From NCBI GenBank assembly GCA_013339765.2, contig CM023449.1:202331422-202395421 (forward strand): a stretch of 64,000 nt of DNA, written 5' to 3'. The notes under the pieces are model-generated. The model made no database searches and was not told the DNA's origin. It saw nothing but the letters and a program-made list of their open reading frames with translations. Source of the DNA: Haemaphysalis longicornis. Lineage: Eukaryota; Arthropoda; Arachnida; Ixodida; Ixodidae. The stretch's first letter is position 1. Every line of letters begins with the position of its first letter. The position numbers and the translations under genes were made by a program. Positions 12,014 to 22,690 of the stretch are shown piece by piece.

Positions 12014-12640
12014 GAAGGGTGAGACAGCAGAGCCTAGCCATCCTGATGTGGTAGCTCCAGGCTACACCGCCGAGTTACACAAGCGCAGACACCGAAGCAA
12101 TCCAGCTTGTGAGCTAAGTGATTCCCGTTTATACAGATTTAAAGTAAATAGTTTCCTAAGGTTGATTATTGTGACAAAGCTGACGAAACGTTTATAATGG
12201 CCATTTATCAGAGCCAGTTGCTCCATTCGTCGTTTGTAATGCGTGTTGAAACCAACCGAATTTGTATTCGCAGTCCCATTCGTGTCAAGCAGTGTGCAAA
12301 ATGTGGCCTTTCTCCAGTGGCCAGATGTCTGTATGTTGTTTCTAAATTTTTTTTTCTCGCCCTGCGAACGGATACTTATCGCATCTTTGCCGTACAACCA
12401 CTTAATTTTGTCGGCTCAGGGTTACCAAGGAGGTGCTGTCGAACAAGATAATATGTCGTGCGAAGTAAGCGCACAATAGACGCGAAGCTGCGCCAAAACA
12501 GGCACAACGCTGATGGATAAAGCTGACGAAAAAGCCGACGGAATGGGTTCCACCGACGCGCCCGCCGTGGTGAGCACGGGGAACGCTGTGTAATAGCGCT
12601 CTATCACCGCGCCATCTGCACTGTGCTCCGTGGATGAAAA
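12014..12640 (+). repeat. 620 bp dispersed non-coding repeat, copy 1
   Basis: Matches 20523-21142 along its whole length in the same orientation. Landmarks shared by both copies are CGAAGGGTGAGACAG at the start, GACACCGAAGCAATCC, CAGTCCCATTCGTG, TCTTTGCCGTAC, and GCACGGGGAACGCTG near the end. No long frame is conserved between the copies, so it is probably non-coding. Element type unknown. Confidence 0.75.
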
Positions 12641-12644
12641 GCGT

Positions 12645-12780
12645 AATATCCGCGGGCTGGTCACCACCGCGGGCTGGTCACCACCGCAAGGTCTGTCAGG
12701 CAAACCATGAGTGGCGACTTGCAGACAAATTATAGAACCTAAAAATCGGTCACCATGTAATATCGGAATAACGTCACGAA
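12645..12780 (+). repeat. direct repeat flanking the 620 bp unit (right)
   Basis: Partner of 11894-12008. It carries an internal duplication of the 17-mer CGCGGGCTGGTCACCAC at about 12652-12685. Confidence 0.7.
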
Positions 12781-13470
12781 AAAATTATCGGCATCGTCCA
12801 ACGGCAAAGCGCCAGAGCCGATCACACAATTGCCAAAAGACAAATAATATTTGAACATTTCGCCCACATTGTGAAACATGTATACAAGGGCAGAGCAGGA
12901 GTAAAAGAGTAAACGACGACAGTGTGTGCGTTGTTATCATAACCAGGATATCTGCAGGCTTCTTGTACAAGAAAGTTACCTTACTGAAGCCCGCCAAATA
13001 AGCACCCTTTTTGCAACACAATACATGACAACCCTACCATTCGATTTTTATAATCAGGGCAGAGATCCCAAATTGTGTCTTATATACACTTTAAATATAT
13101 CAGAGAGCCCACTCTACTAGCAGTAAGGATGACCTTGGAAAAAATTTGGAGCGGCCATCCAATGTAATATATGGCGTACCTCTACAGAGAAAGCACCTGC
13201 ACGCCACAATGGATAGGTCACCGTCCCAACGGCTCTCCACAAAAGCTCTCATAACACACAAAAACGTAATCCAAACCTACACAAGAGCTAGGATAGAATT
13301 CCGTGGAGGAAGGCTCCAAAACTATGAAAACAGGTTACGGCGACGCCAGGACGTTTCGAAATGACGGAGGCAACAACTGTCGCAGTGGAGCTACCGTGGC
13401 AATCGATTGGACTCATTACCCTCCATACAATAGAACCTAATAGCGGATATCCTCATGGCGGTACACCTAG
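12781..13470. other. unassigned spacer
   Basis: No gene or repeat recognised. Confidence 0.35.
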
Positions 13471-13480
13471 GGAAACTATA

Positions 13481-14490
13481 GAATCATCATCATCACCAGC
13501 CTATCTACGCCTACTGCACGGCAAAAGCCTCTTCCATTATTCTCCAATTACCCCGCTCCTGTGCTAATATCGACCAGCTTATCCCCTCAAACTTCTTAAT
13601 CTCATCTGCCCATCTAACTTTCTGCCGCCCCTGCAACGCTTGCCTTCTTTAGGGATCCACTCTGTTACCCTCAATGACCAACGGTTATCTTGCCTTCTCA
13701 TTACATTGCCCTGCCCTCGTCCATTTCTTCTTAATGTCTGCTAATATGCCCTTAACACGCCCTTGTTCTCTGACCCACTCCGCTATCTTCTTGCTCCTTA
13801 ATGTTACACCTATCATCTTCCGTTCGATTGCCAGCTGAGTCATTCTCAATTTATGTTTAACCCTCTTAGTGAACCCCCAAATTTCTGCTTCGTAAGTGAG
13901 TACCGGTAAGATGCAACTGTCATACACTTTCTTCTTAAGTGACAGTGGTAGGCGGCCATTCATTATCTGACAAAGCTTTCTTAATGCACTCCACCCCATT
14001 CGTAACCTTCGAATTATCTCTGCGTCATGGTTGGAATTCGTGGTAACAAGTTGTCCTAAGTAGATATATTCGCTTAATACTTCAACGTCCTCTCCACCTA
14101 TCTCAAACCGCTGTGCTGTCCCGATGTTATTGATGAATACTTTAGTTTTCTGCATAATAATTTTCACGCCCACGGTTCTACTCTGTTTTCCCAGTGCGGT
14201 AAGCATGCTTTGCAATTCCTCCCCCGAGTTACTTAACAAGGCAACGTCATCAGCAAATCTAAGGTTACTCAGGCATTCTCCATTAACCCTTACTCCCACC
14301 TGTTCCCAATCTAATGTTCTGAATACTCCTTGTAAACATGCTGTGAATAACATTGGCGAGGTTGTGTCTCCTTGTCTGATGCCATTTCTGATAGGTATTT
14401 TACTGCACTTCTTATGGAGGATGATGGTAGCTTTGGATCCATTGTAGATATCTTCTAGTATTCTTGAATAGTTCCTCTAGTTAGAATACT
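13481..14490 (-). mobile_element. 5'-truncated RTE-clade LINE
   Basis: On the minus strand the element ends at 13481 in (ATG)n, seen as TCATCATCATCACC on the plus strand. Its 5' end is truncated within the reverse transcriptase near 14480. Candidate target duplications flank it: GGAAACTATAGAATC (13471-13485, overlapping the tail) and GGAACTATCGAATC (14493-14506), with one change and one indel. The degree of decay is much less than in the 0.5 and 40 kb copies. Confidence 0.8.
13685..14353 (-). pseudogene. RTE reverse transcriptase C-terminal half
   Basis: An open frame of 222 codons. It holds the catalytic box LRFADDVALL near residue 31, then the EYIYLGQLVT and EIIRRLRMGW blocks, and the RMTQLAIERKMIGVTLR block of the thumb and C-terminal region. 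It ends in an in-frame stop before the usual end of the RTE protein, and further C-terminal sequence continues to about 13500 in other frames. It lacks the endonuclease and the palm's first motifs because of 5' truncation. The catalytic FADD is intact, but the protein could not act alone. Confidence 0.8.
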
Positions 14491-14509
14491 AAAGGAACTA
14501 TCGAATCGA

Positions 14510-17280
14510 TGCCTAAATATTTTTCCGTATGCTCAAATGCCATTAGTCTCTTGGCTGCACGTACCGTACCGAAACGGCCCAGAAACATTTTCTTATCCAC
14601 AATTGCAAGAAGTTTATATCACCTTTGCACCCGCACACAGGGTTCTGGAGGTAAGCGGAGCGACAAGATCTGCGCAAACTCGCATACCATTATCCCTTTT
14701 GACAACGACTGCCACAATTTTCCTCCAAAATATCCCTCACAAAATACTGAGAACGTCTCCTCATCCTGGGCCTAGGAACACCATCTTTCCCTCGTGCCAC
14801 ACGTGAATCCCAACGCCGAAGGATCGCAAAACCCTGTGCAGTATACAAATCAACACACATATCCACAAGTCTTCATGGGCGAAGATGTTAAATAGTAAAG
14901 GTGCGCCACTAAATTTAAAATGTGGTAATCATGACGAAGCACTCACTGCATTTACACAACTGATCACATTGAGAATGTGCTCGGGAAGGAAAAACTGAAC
15001 GTGGCCTGTTATACTTACATCGACAGATACGAGGCTCTTCCTATCCAGCTTGTCGTCTCAAGATCACCGCCAGCTGATATTATGTGCCTGGAGTACGGGT
15101 TTCACCACTTGGCATCTACCTTATCTTTAGCTCTTTTTCTGAAGTTTCCATTAAATCTTTCTCAATAAAGATCTCCTAAAGTGTGTGTGTTCTAAAAGTA
15201 TCTAAACATTCCCCCAGGCCACAAAGCTAGAGAACAAACGCTTTGAAACATTAACACTATCACCTCCTTCCTTAAACGTACCAAAACACCGCAGCCAAAG
15301 CAGTTCCCCCCTAAATCTAAGCCACAAAAGCGTGAATGGCCTCTGCCTTATCTCCACCGTGGTGATGAAAAATCGTTTCTGCTACTCTAGCTTTTCTCGC
15401 TGAACGGTAGTTTTTTGAAAAGGATAAAAGGTAATCCAGAACGCTCCCACCGCCACAAAGTACCGCTAACGCGTCATACATCTGAAGACCTAAGCGGAGA
15501 TGTCACCTGCAACTTTTTTTCCCTTAAAGTAAGTTGTTTATATCTGTGAGAAATACGTAACTGTGTAGCGAGGTTGCCATAAAAGATCCGCCTATTGCTT
15601 GAACGCAGTGTCCGCAAGCGATACATCATTGAAGGCTGGCCGCCTACAGTAGTTCATCAGCTATAAAACCACGCAAATTTCTCCCCGTTAGAATGCTCTT
15701 GGTATCGTTTAGAGGGGTGAACTATCACTTCTGTGTTTTAATTGGGAAATTTCTTGCATCTGCCTATCTAGACAGCAGGCTAGGCCGGTCAAAAGCGTTG
15801 TGACTGCCATAAGGACTTGGATACCTGGCACACAAAACGTGACGGTCCTTCAGCACGTATACTTCAGGTGGTTCTTGAATATATTTCATTTGCATAAATT
15901 ACGAAATACTGATTCTAAAACATGTTAGGTAGTTTATTTGCATAATGTAGTTTCAAATTATATTTTCCCAATCCATCCCTGATTCCTGCTACATCATAAA
16001 ATAAACTTGAACGGAAAGGCCAACCCTATCCTGTATACATGACAAGATGGACCAAGAATAAGCGGTCAGAGGGCTGAGGGGCTCTTTACGAAGGTGTAAA
16101 TTTTGCTTGTCTGTAACTTATTGGTGCAAGTAGTGTAAATGATTGATAGGCGCCGAGTACCCATCTTGTCATAGGTAGTACTACGCATTGACAGTCTGTA
16201 CATGCGCTTTCCTGTTAAAACTAAAGCAGTCATAAAACACCACGAAACATTGTGTGGATAGTAGCACCGTATGTTTAAAGAAGGCGCAAATTTAAGATTT
16301 TAGCTGCGCGAAATTAGTGATATTCTGAAAAATAACTGGACTGGGTGCTCTGACTTCTTGTCTTTTTAGATGACTACACGGTCACTACAGCTAAATAAAA
16401 AAATCGGCATTGCATCTGTTCGCTTTGCAACAAATATCTTGAAACGGCGGCAGTCTTGTGCCACCCCTGCGACGTAAATGCCCCTCTTCTCTTTCCGATT
16501 ACCTGTCACGCTCTTTTCGGCATGTCTTGTTCCTCTCACCATAAACACGAGGGGGTTTGATCAAGTCAATTCAATTTTACAACAGTTCCCTTCTCGCACG
16601 CCATCTACTGGAACACTTCGTTACTGTTGGACGCATACACTTCGGCCGTACGCGGCTCCATTTCTATTTGTAAGTGAAAACCTTCTTTTCAGCAGGTAGT
16701 TTTTATGTGACCTCACAAGAAACCATGGAGCAATGCATTTTTTAGGAAAAGAGCCTTGCAACAGCACTCGTTTTTTTATGCTTCGCATAAACTCTGCTTA
16801 ATGTTGTTTTTTTTAGCAGGACAATGTTCGCAAGTATAAAATGTGTAGATGCAGTTATTTGTTTGAAAAAAAGTTTTGTATATTTAAACTTCTTCAAGAA
16901 TTCCTTTGAACTTTTGGCAGAGCAGTTGAACTGAAATAAAGGCAGACCGATGGGAAGACAGAAAAAACTTTTCGTGCTTAACTAGCCCAACAAGGACTAC
17001 TGTGTTTAAAAATTTATAACTGATTCATTTTTGTACCATAAGGACTGAATAAAAATTCCACCTTCCCCACCCAGCAACTTGAGGCTTGGCCCGATGCCGA
17101 CGCCTGGCTCCTGACTTTTGAGCAACATTTTAATGCTTGACTTGGCACAGGAAAGCCTTTACGAGCAAATTAAAAACTCGATCTGCCGAAAACAGGTCTT
17201 AGAAATTTTGCGATATAACGAACAAAGTCGGATTCTCCTGCAGGTGCTTATACGGCTCACTGTTTTTGTTAACTCGAACT
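14510..17280. other. 2.8 kb without recognised genes
   Basis: Only short frames on both strands. AT-rich from about 15900. No terminal repeats, RNA gene or conserved protein motif was seen. Confidence 0.35.
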
Positions 17281-17281
17281 A

Positions 17282-17734
17282 ATGAAACAGATTAAGCGTC
17301 ACTTCCGTGGTAGCGAACTTTTTCGAGCTCTGCAAGCCCCCAACAACAGGGAGAAAACCAAGAAGTCGCGGCCAGATGCTGGTTGCAGCTTCGTCGCCTT
17401 ATCGAGGTGGCAGCAGATGCGAGCTTCACGACTTTTTGAGTGCCGACGCAGACGAGACGCCCACACGACGGGCGTTATGAGCGATAAAGAAATCGCACAG
17501 TTAGTTTCCAATGCACAAGAGGTGTCAGAGGATGTGGACCACCGAGAAACTTCTGAAGTTCCTGTGCCCGCTCCAGGCCAGGTGATGGGCGCTGCTAATC
17601 TGTTGTGGCACTTTTCTGGGACTCAAGAAGGAAACGAGGACTCGTTGAGCGGTCTTGCGTGCTACGAAAAGCCTTTCCGCCCATTTGAATTGAAGAGCAC
17701 GCAGGCGAAAATCACAAGCTTTCTTGCTCAGTAA
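17282..17734 (+). pseudogene. pogo/Tigger-like transposase C-terminal fragment
   Basis: A 150-codon frame. The first 30 residues (MKQIKRHFRGSELFRAL) resemble the stretch after the DDE core in Tigger/CENP-B type transposases. The last 75 resemble their acidic, proline-containing tail: VSNAQEVSED, PVPAPGQVM, then an AAN-LWHF helix and a final QAKITSF motif followed by a stop. Residues 30-70 do not fit and may be frame-shifted. The DDE core and the DNA-binding N-terminus are absent, so this is a relic. The identification rests on motif memory and is moderate. Confidence 0.45.
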
Positions 17735-19305
17735 ATAAATTTCTGCCCTGAGAACCCCATTGCGTTTTATTTTTATTTTCACCGCGCACTGTTAGCGCTT
17801 TGCGAAGTTATGGACATGAAGGCGAGCGCCTTTACCGCCGTACTTACGATGTCACGGCAACTGCGGCGATGCGCCTCCCTTTAGGCCTAGAATTTATGGA
17901 ATCAACTGCTTGTAAATAGCAGTCCAGATTTTACGAAGTTTTGTTGGTGTAACAAAATATTTCGCGGTTCCTGGTGACATCGATAGATCGCGCTTTAACT
18001 GTATTAAACAGCATGTTTAGTAAGGCAATTAATTGAAACAACGCACAGTGCTACATAATAAGGTCTTACAGCTCTGCGGAAATAGGCACGGGCCATTGAC
18101 GATATCTAACAAGGTATATGCCGCAAAGGGATAGGTATTAGGAGTCCGGAAATCCGCACACCGGAAATGCTTTAGCACGAACACTGTTCTAAAGAGAACG
18201 TCTTATGAGAGTCGGCATCGAAGGTAGTTGCGTAATGGCACTAGAGAAGCGCCACACAGGCATGAAAAAGGGTGGTAGGTACATAAAAACGTTTTGACAG
18301 ATACCTTGGTGGGTTTTCAAAAGTGCCTGAACAATTATTTCATCTCCGTTGAGAACGGGAGGATTAACCCGAAACAGACTTCGTTACGGTTATACAATCC
18401 CGCGATAGGGTGTTTCTCGCACAACCATCGCACGCCGAGCCAGCAATGCTTTGCGTTCACTCTCCGTGATTAGGTGTGTTCGATTCTTGCCGGAGCACTG
18501 CCAGTCTCATTTCTTTTTGTGTCTGACCCGCGGTTGCATTTCGCAGCCGTCATTTCTATTCTGTGCTGCTTTCTCTACTACTCTGTGCCCTGACGTCGCA
18601 TCACGCATCTTTTTACACGCGTACAAGAGCCTTAGTACAATTCGGGAAGCCGCAAGATTGACTCATCGAGCAGGAAAAGCCAGCTGGTAGCGGAACAAGC
18701 GAACGTTACTGAAGCAACTGCGAGCGCATGACCACAGAAGCCTAAATCGCTGCCTCCTTCCACTAGTTCTTTAGGGACATGTCTTCGACCCCACTTTCCG
18801 TGCGCGTTGTGTGGCTGCCTCTTCTCATTCTAATCGGTGTTGACGGATCGATGGCAGAAAATGTTCTTAACATGCCGTATATTTTGCGCACATAATGATA
18901 CAACACCGCAAAGGATACGCAGACCATCTTACAAAAGCAAAAGAAGAGCGGAGGGCGTTCGAGGGAAGCCCTGAATCATCCATGTTGGATAGTGCGTAAA
19001 AAACATAAAAAGTGGAAAATAGAATCCCCATGAGAAAATTTTTTTTTTTCTGAATTTGATGGAGCAAAATCAAATCCCGCTCATCGAACGACGACGACGT
19101 AAAATGGCGGATCGTCCTCGCGTGAGAAAATGAAATGCCAACGTGCCAATTTCAAAGCCGCTGCAATCAAGATGAAACCGTAACCGATAGAAGCGAACAT
19201 CGCCTGAGATTCAAGCTCCAAGCGTCAACGATCAAAGTGCACACTGCCAGCATCTCAAAGTTCATACTGAGAAGACAGCAAACCAATCACTGACGAGTCA
19301 GATTG
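17735..19305. other. unassigned spacer
   Basis: No gene recognised. ATAAAT directly follows the transposase stop (17734-17739). Confidence 0.35.
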
Positions 19306-19309
19306 GCGA

Positions 19310-19323
19310 CACCCCCCCCCCCC
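19310..19323. repeat. poly-C tract
   Basis: A run of C (on the plus strand) of about 13-14 bases, broken by a T and followed by CCCCC. Length is likely to be unreliable in any assembly. Confidence 0.7.
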
Positions 19324-19659
19324 TCCCCCGGCCACCCAACATTGTTCGTTGTAACTGAAGCGTTGAAATGCACCTTAAAATACACAATGGTTTGCCCATG
19401 GCAGAATGGCGCATAGATTACACCTCGACTTCATAACGCGAGGCCCCAGGTGGGATTCCGACCACAGGAAGCAATTTTGTTCTAGTTTCCTAATTATCTG
19501 CCCTCCCTTGTGTAAACTTGGTTTTGCTGCAGCATTTATCCAGCGAAAATGTTTAATAAATCGTCATTTTGCGTCTCCGCCGGGGAAAATACTAAGGTAT
19601 TTCTCAGCGCGCACGTAAGCGCGGGTCTTGGGGTGACTGCCCGCCTGTTAACAAAACAA

Positions 19660-19890
19660 TGAAAATGCCTAGCGCTCGTGTGTGTGCGCGCCGCGAGACG
19701 GTGGGCATGCGTCTCCTGCGCACGTTCGTCTAACCAAGCATACCCACTGAGGGAGATTGGTCAAGATTCTGGCGAGCACTCGGCCGTTTAAAAATCCGAG
19801 AAAATGTCGGGCGCTCGTGTGTGCGTCGATCGCGGCAACCATCCAGCGTCCCTTGCGCACGTTCGTCAAGCCAAGCTTATTCCCTTACAA
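19660..19890 (+). repeat. two degenerate direct repeats of about 87 bp
   Basis: 19660-19747 and 19800-19886 share GAAAATG, GCGCTCGTGTGTG, TGCGCACGTTCGTC and CCAAGC in order. The start-to-start offset is about 140 bp. Confidence 0.6.
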
Positions 19891-20184
19891 TGATCGGCAA
19901 AGACTGTCCAAAAAACGAAACCTCCAGCATTCGCGGCAGTCGCGACACAACACTTGCTCGCAACTAGCAAAACACGTCACGACGTACGCCCCTCCAAGGT
20001 GACGTCCGATGATTGTGACTTCTAAAAAAATGAAATGCGTTCCCACTTATAGCAACAGTGGTGGAGTAAACGTCGTTGCTGCGGCCAAGACGAAGAAAAT
20101 CGGCTGTAATCGTCAACTTAAACCTTCGTGATGGTCGTGCAGGTTGCTTACAGCTTCTCTACCTTCAAGTCTTACGCATTCGCG

Positions 20185-20230
20185 TGACCTTCCTTCGTAT
20201 TTTCCTTTGACCTTCCTTCGTATTTTCCTT
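20185..20230 (+). repeat. perfect 23 bp tandem duplication
   Basis: The unit beginning TGACCTTCCTTCGTATTTTC occurs twice without a mismatch. Confidence 0.9.
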
Positions 20231-20522
20231 CGGGCCCCTTTGTAACGCAAAAGAAAAGAAATGGCTGCAATCTACGCTGTGAAGGTGGTAGAAAAGCGAA
20301 GCTGTGAATGACCCCCACAACAATTCCACATGCGACGTCACTTGAATTCACACACGTGGCTCTAGAAAGAGTGAAACCAGAGATTTTGCCAGCCGTTACG
20401 TGGGATTCGAGGGGCCCCTGTCCCGAAAGCAGCAGCGTCAGCCACCGCCGGGCTCTAGCGGCCGACGCCGCCGCAGTAACTCGGCCGTACCTCGGAAGAA
20501 AGAAAACGGAGAGGCGGGTGCT

Positions 20523-21142
20523 GCGAAGGGTGAGACAGGGAACCTAGACATCCTGTTGTGGTAGCTCGAGGCTACACCACGGCGTGACACAAGAGGAGAC
20601 ACCGAAGCAATCCGGCATGTGAGCTTAGTGATTCCCATTTATACAATTTTAAAATAAATAGTTTCGTAGGTTTGATAATTACTACAAAGCTGGCGGTACT
20701 TTTTTGATCGCTATTTATCAGAACGAGTTACTTCATTCGTCTTTTTATTGCCTGTTGAAGCACAAACAAATTGGTGTTCCCAGTCCCATTCGTGACAAGC
20801 ATTGTGCAAAAGGTGGCATTTCTCTAGCGGCCAGGTGTCTGTATGTGGTCTCTACATTTTTTTTTTCTCTAACTTCAAAGCGATACGTATGGTATCTTTG
20901 CCGTACGACCACTTAATTCTGCCGGATCAGGGTTACCCAGGAGGTGCTGTCGAACAAGTTAATATAGCCGTGAGAAGTAAGCACGCAACGGACGCGAAGC
21001 TGCGTCATAACAGGCATGACACCGATGGCTAAAGCAGACGCAAAGCCGACGGAAGGGACCCGCCGACGCGCCCGCCGCAGTAAGCACGGGGAACGCTGGG
21101 AAATAGTGCCCTATCGCTGCGCCATCCAAACTGGGCTGCGTG
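20523..21142 (+). repeat. 620 bp dispersed non-coding repeat, copy 2
   Basis: Partner of 12014-12640. Unlike copy 1 it is not flanked by the 115-135 bp direct repeats. Confidence 0.75.
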
Positions 21143-21218
21143 AGTAAAAAAGCCTCCTCCGCCTCCACAGCCGCGTTGGGAGTTTCTTGTCCCGCATGCC
21201 TCCAAAGAACCGTTGGCT

Positions 21219-21866
21219 TGTAAAGGTAGAAAGCTTTGCTTTAAAATAGCTCCCCTTCCACTGCAATGTGGTTTGGGGGTATTCACAGGTCAAATAATAG
21301 CAACAACCCCGTTTATGCAGGTGCGCAGTTGGCTTTTGCAGCTGTATCTGAACGCGTGGCTGTTGCACTCCGCGCGATCACACCCGCTTGCGGCAATTTA
21401 TCACCCCACATGTGCTCTGAAAACTGTAATAAAGTCATAGTAACGGCCCTACCAACCTACCGTCGCTAGTAATTTTAACGCTATGGTGTTCAAAGGTGAC
21501 AAGCCTTTGATTCGACAAATTCAGTGTGAGGGCTACGCCAGCGTAGTTAACAACTGTTGTCGCCCAACTACGCGGGCTGCAATGCGTCCGGAGGGATGAT
21601 TCCTGCACCCGAGATCGCCTCCACAATATACATCTAGACGCTTAGTGAACACAGAAAAACTACTGCTAAAATATTTCAGGAATCCGTAAGGGCACTTATT
21701 TGAATACAGGTTCAGGCGTCTTAGGCGTAATTGGGTCAGAGTTACCTTCGCAAGAAACAACCTCAATGGACGGGGTTATAAGAGCAGTGGGAGAAATAAA
21801 CTTTTATTCGGCTTGTTACCTGTTCTTCGTATGTGCTCACTCTTGTATATCATTGTACCTACTCTT
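21219..21866 (+). repeat. 650 bp direct repeat, unit 1 (possible LTR)
   Basis: Aligns over its whole length with 22037-22690. Both contain GAAAGCTTTGCTTTAAAATA, ACCCCGTTTAT, CACCCCACATGTGCTCTGAAAA, AACTGTTGTCGCCCAACTAC and CTGCAATGCGTCCG. Near the right end both have a TATAAGAG box followed within 20 bases by AATAAA, an arrangement seen in LTRs. No conserved reading frame is convincing. Confidence 0.7.
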
Positions 21867-21879
21867 TTTTGTACCACAG

Positions 21880-22027
21880 TATGTTTTAAATTAAAAAAAA
21901 AACGTAAATAATAACTGCGGAAAATTGTAAAATCAAGAGATCCGGCACTGCTGTAATAGAAAATGAAGAGGGTGATACATATGTTAGGGTTGGGTGCTGG
22001 CCCGGTCACACGACGCAGGCTACGACG
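21880..22027 (+). repeat. 150 bp dispersed repeat, copy 1
   Basis: Matches 31275-31425: an A-run, CGTAAATAATAACTGCGG, GAGATCCGGC, GAAGAGGGTGATAC and GTTAGGGTTGGGTG in the same order. It fills the gap between the two 650 bp units. Confidence 0.75.
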
Positions 22028-22036
22028 CAAACTATG

Positions 22037-22690
22037 TTGGCTGGTAGAGGAAGAAAGCTTTGCTTTAAAATAACCATCTTTTCACTGCAATGTCTCTTGG
22101 GTGTATTCACAAGCCAAATAAGAGCAGTAACCCCGTTTATACAGGTGCTCAGTCGGATGCAGGGAGGTGCCTGGGGCTGTTGCACTCAACCTGATCACAT
22201 CCGATTGCGGGAATGCATCACCCCACATGTGCTCTGAAAACCGCAATAAAGTCATTGTAAGGATCCTATCAACCTACCGTCGCTAGAGAATTTAACGCGG
22301 TGGTATTCGAAGGTGAGAAGTCTTTGATCAGGAAATGTCAGTGTGAGTGCCACCTCAGCGTAGTAAACAACTGTTGTCGCCCAACTACGGTGGCTGCAAT
22401 GCGTCCGTAGGGATGATTTTTGCGCCCAAAATCGCCTCCACATTATACAAGCTAGACGTTTAGTGAACTCAGTAAAAACTACTGCTACAATTATTCAGGA
22501 ATCTGTAGGGTCGCTTATTACAATGCAGGTTCAGGCGTCGTGCGTGGAATTGGGTCAGATTTACCTTGGGAAGAAACAACTTCACTGGTCAGTATTATAA
22601 GAGAAGTGAGAGAAATAAACTTTTACTGCCTGTTTCGGCTTGTTACCTGTTATTCGTATGTGCTCACACTTGCATATCATTGTACCCACG
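22037..22690 (+). repeat. 650 bp direct repeat, unit 2 (possible LTR)
   Basis: Partner of 21219-21866; the 3' flank after about 22690 differs from that of unit 1. Confidence 0.7.

Noticed and set aside
21435..22443. Matching 63-codon minus-strand frames in the two 650 bp units
   Set aside because: About 70 percent protein identity is not better than the DNA identity suggests, and one copy lacks an ATG start (TTG). Probably non-coding.
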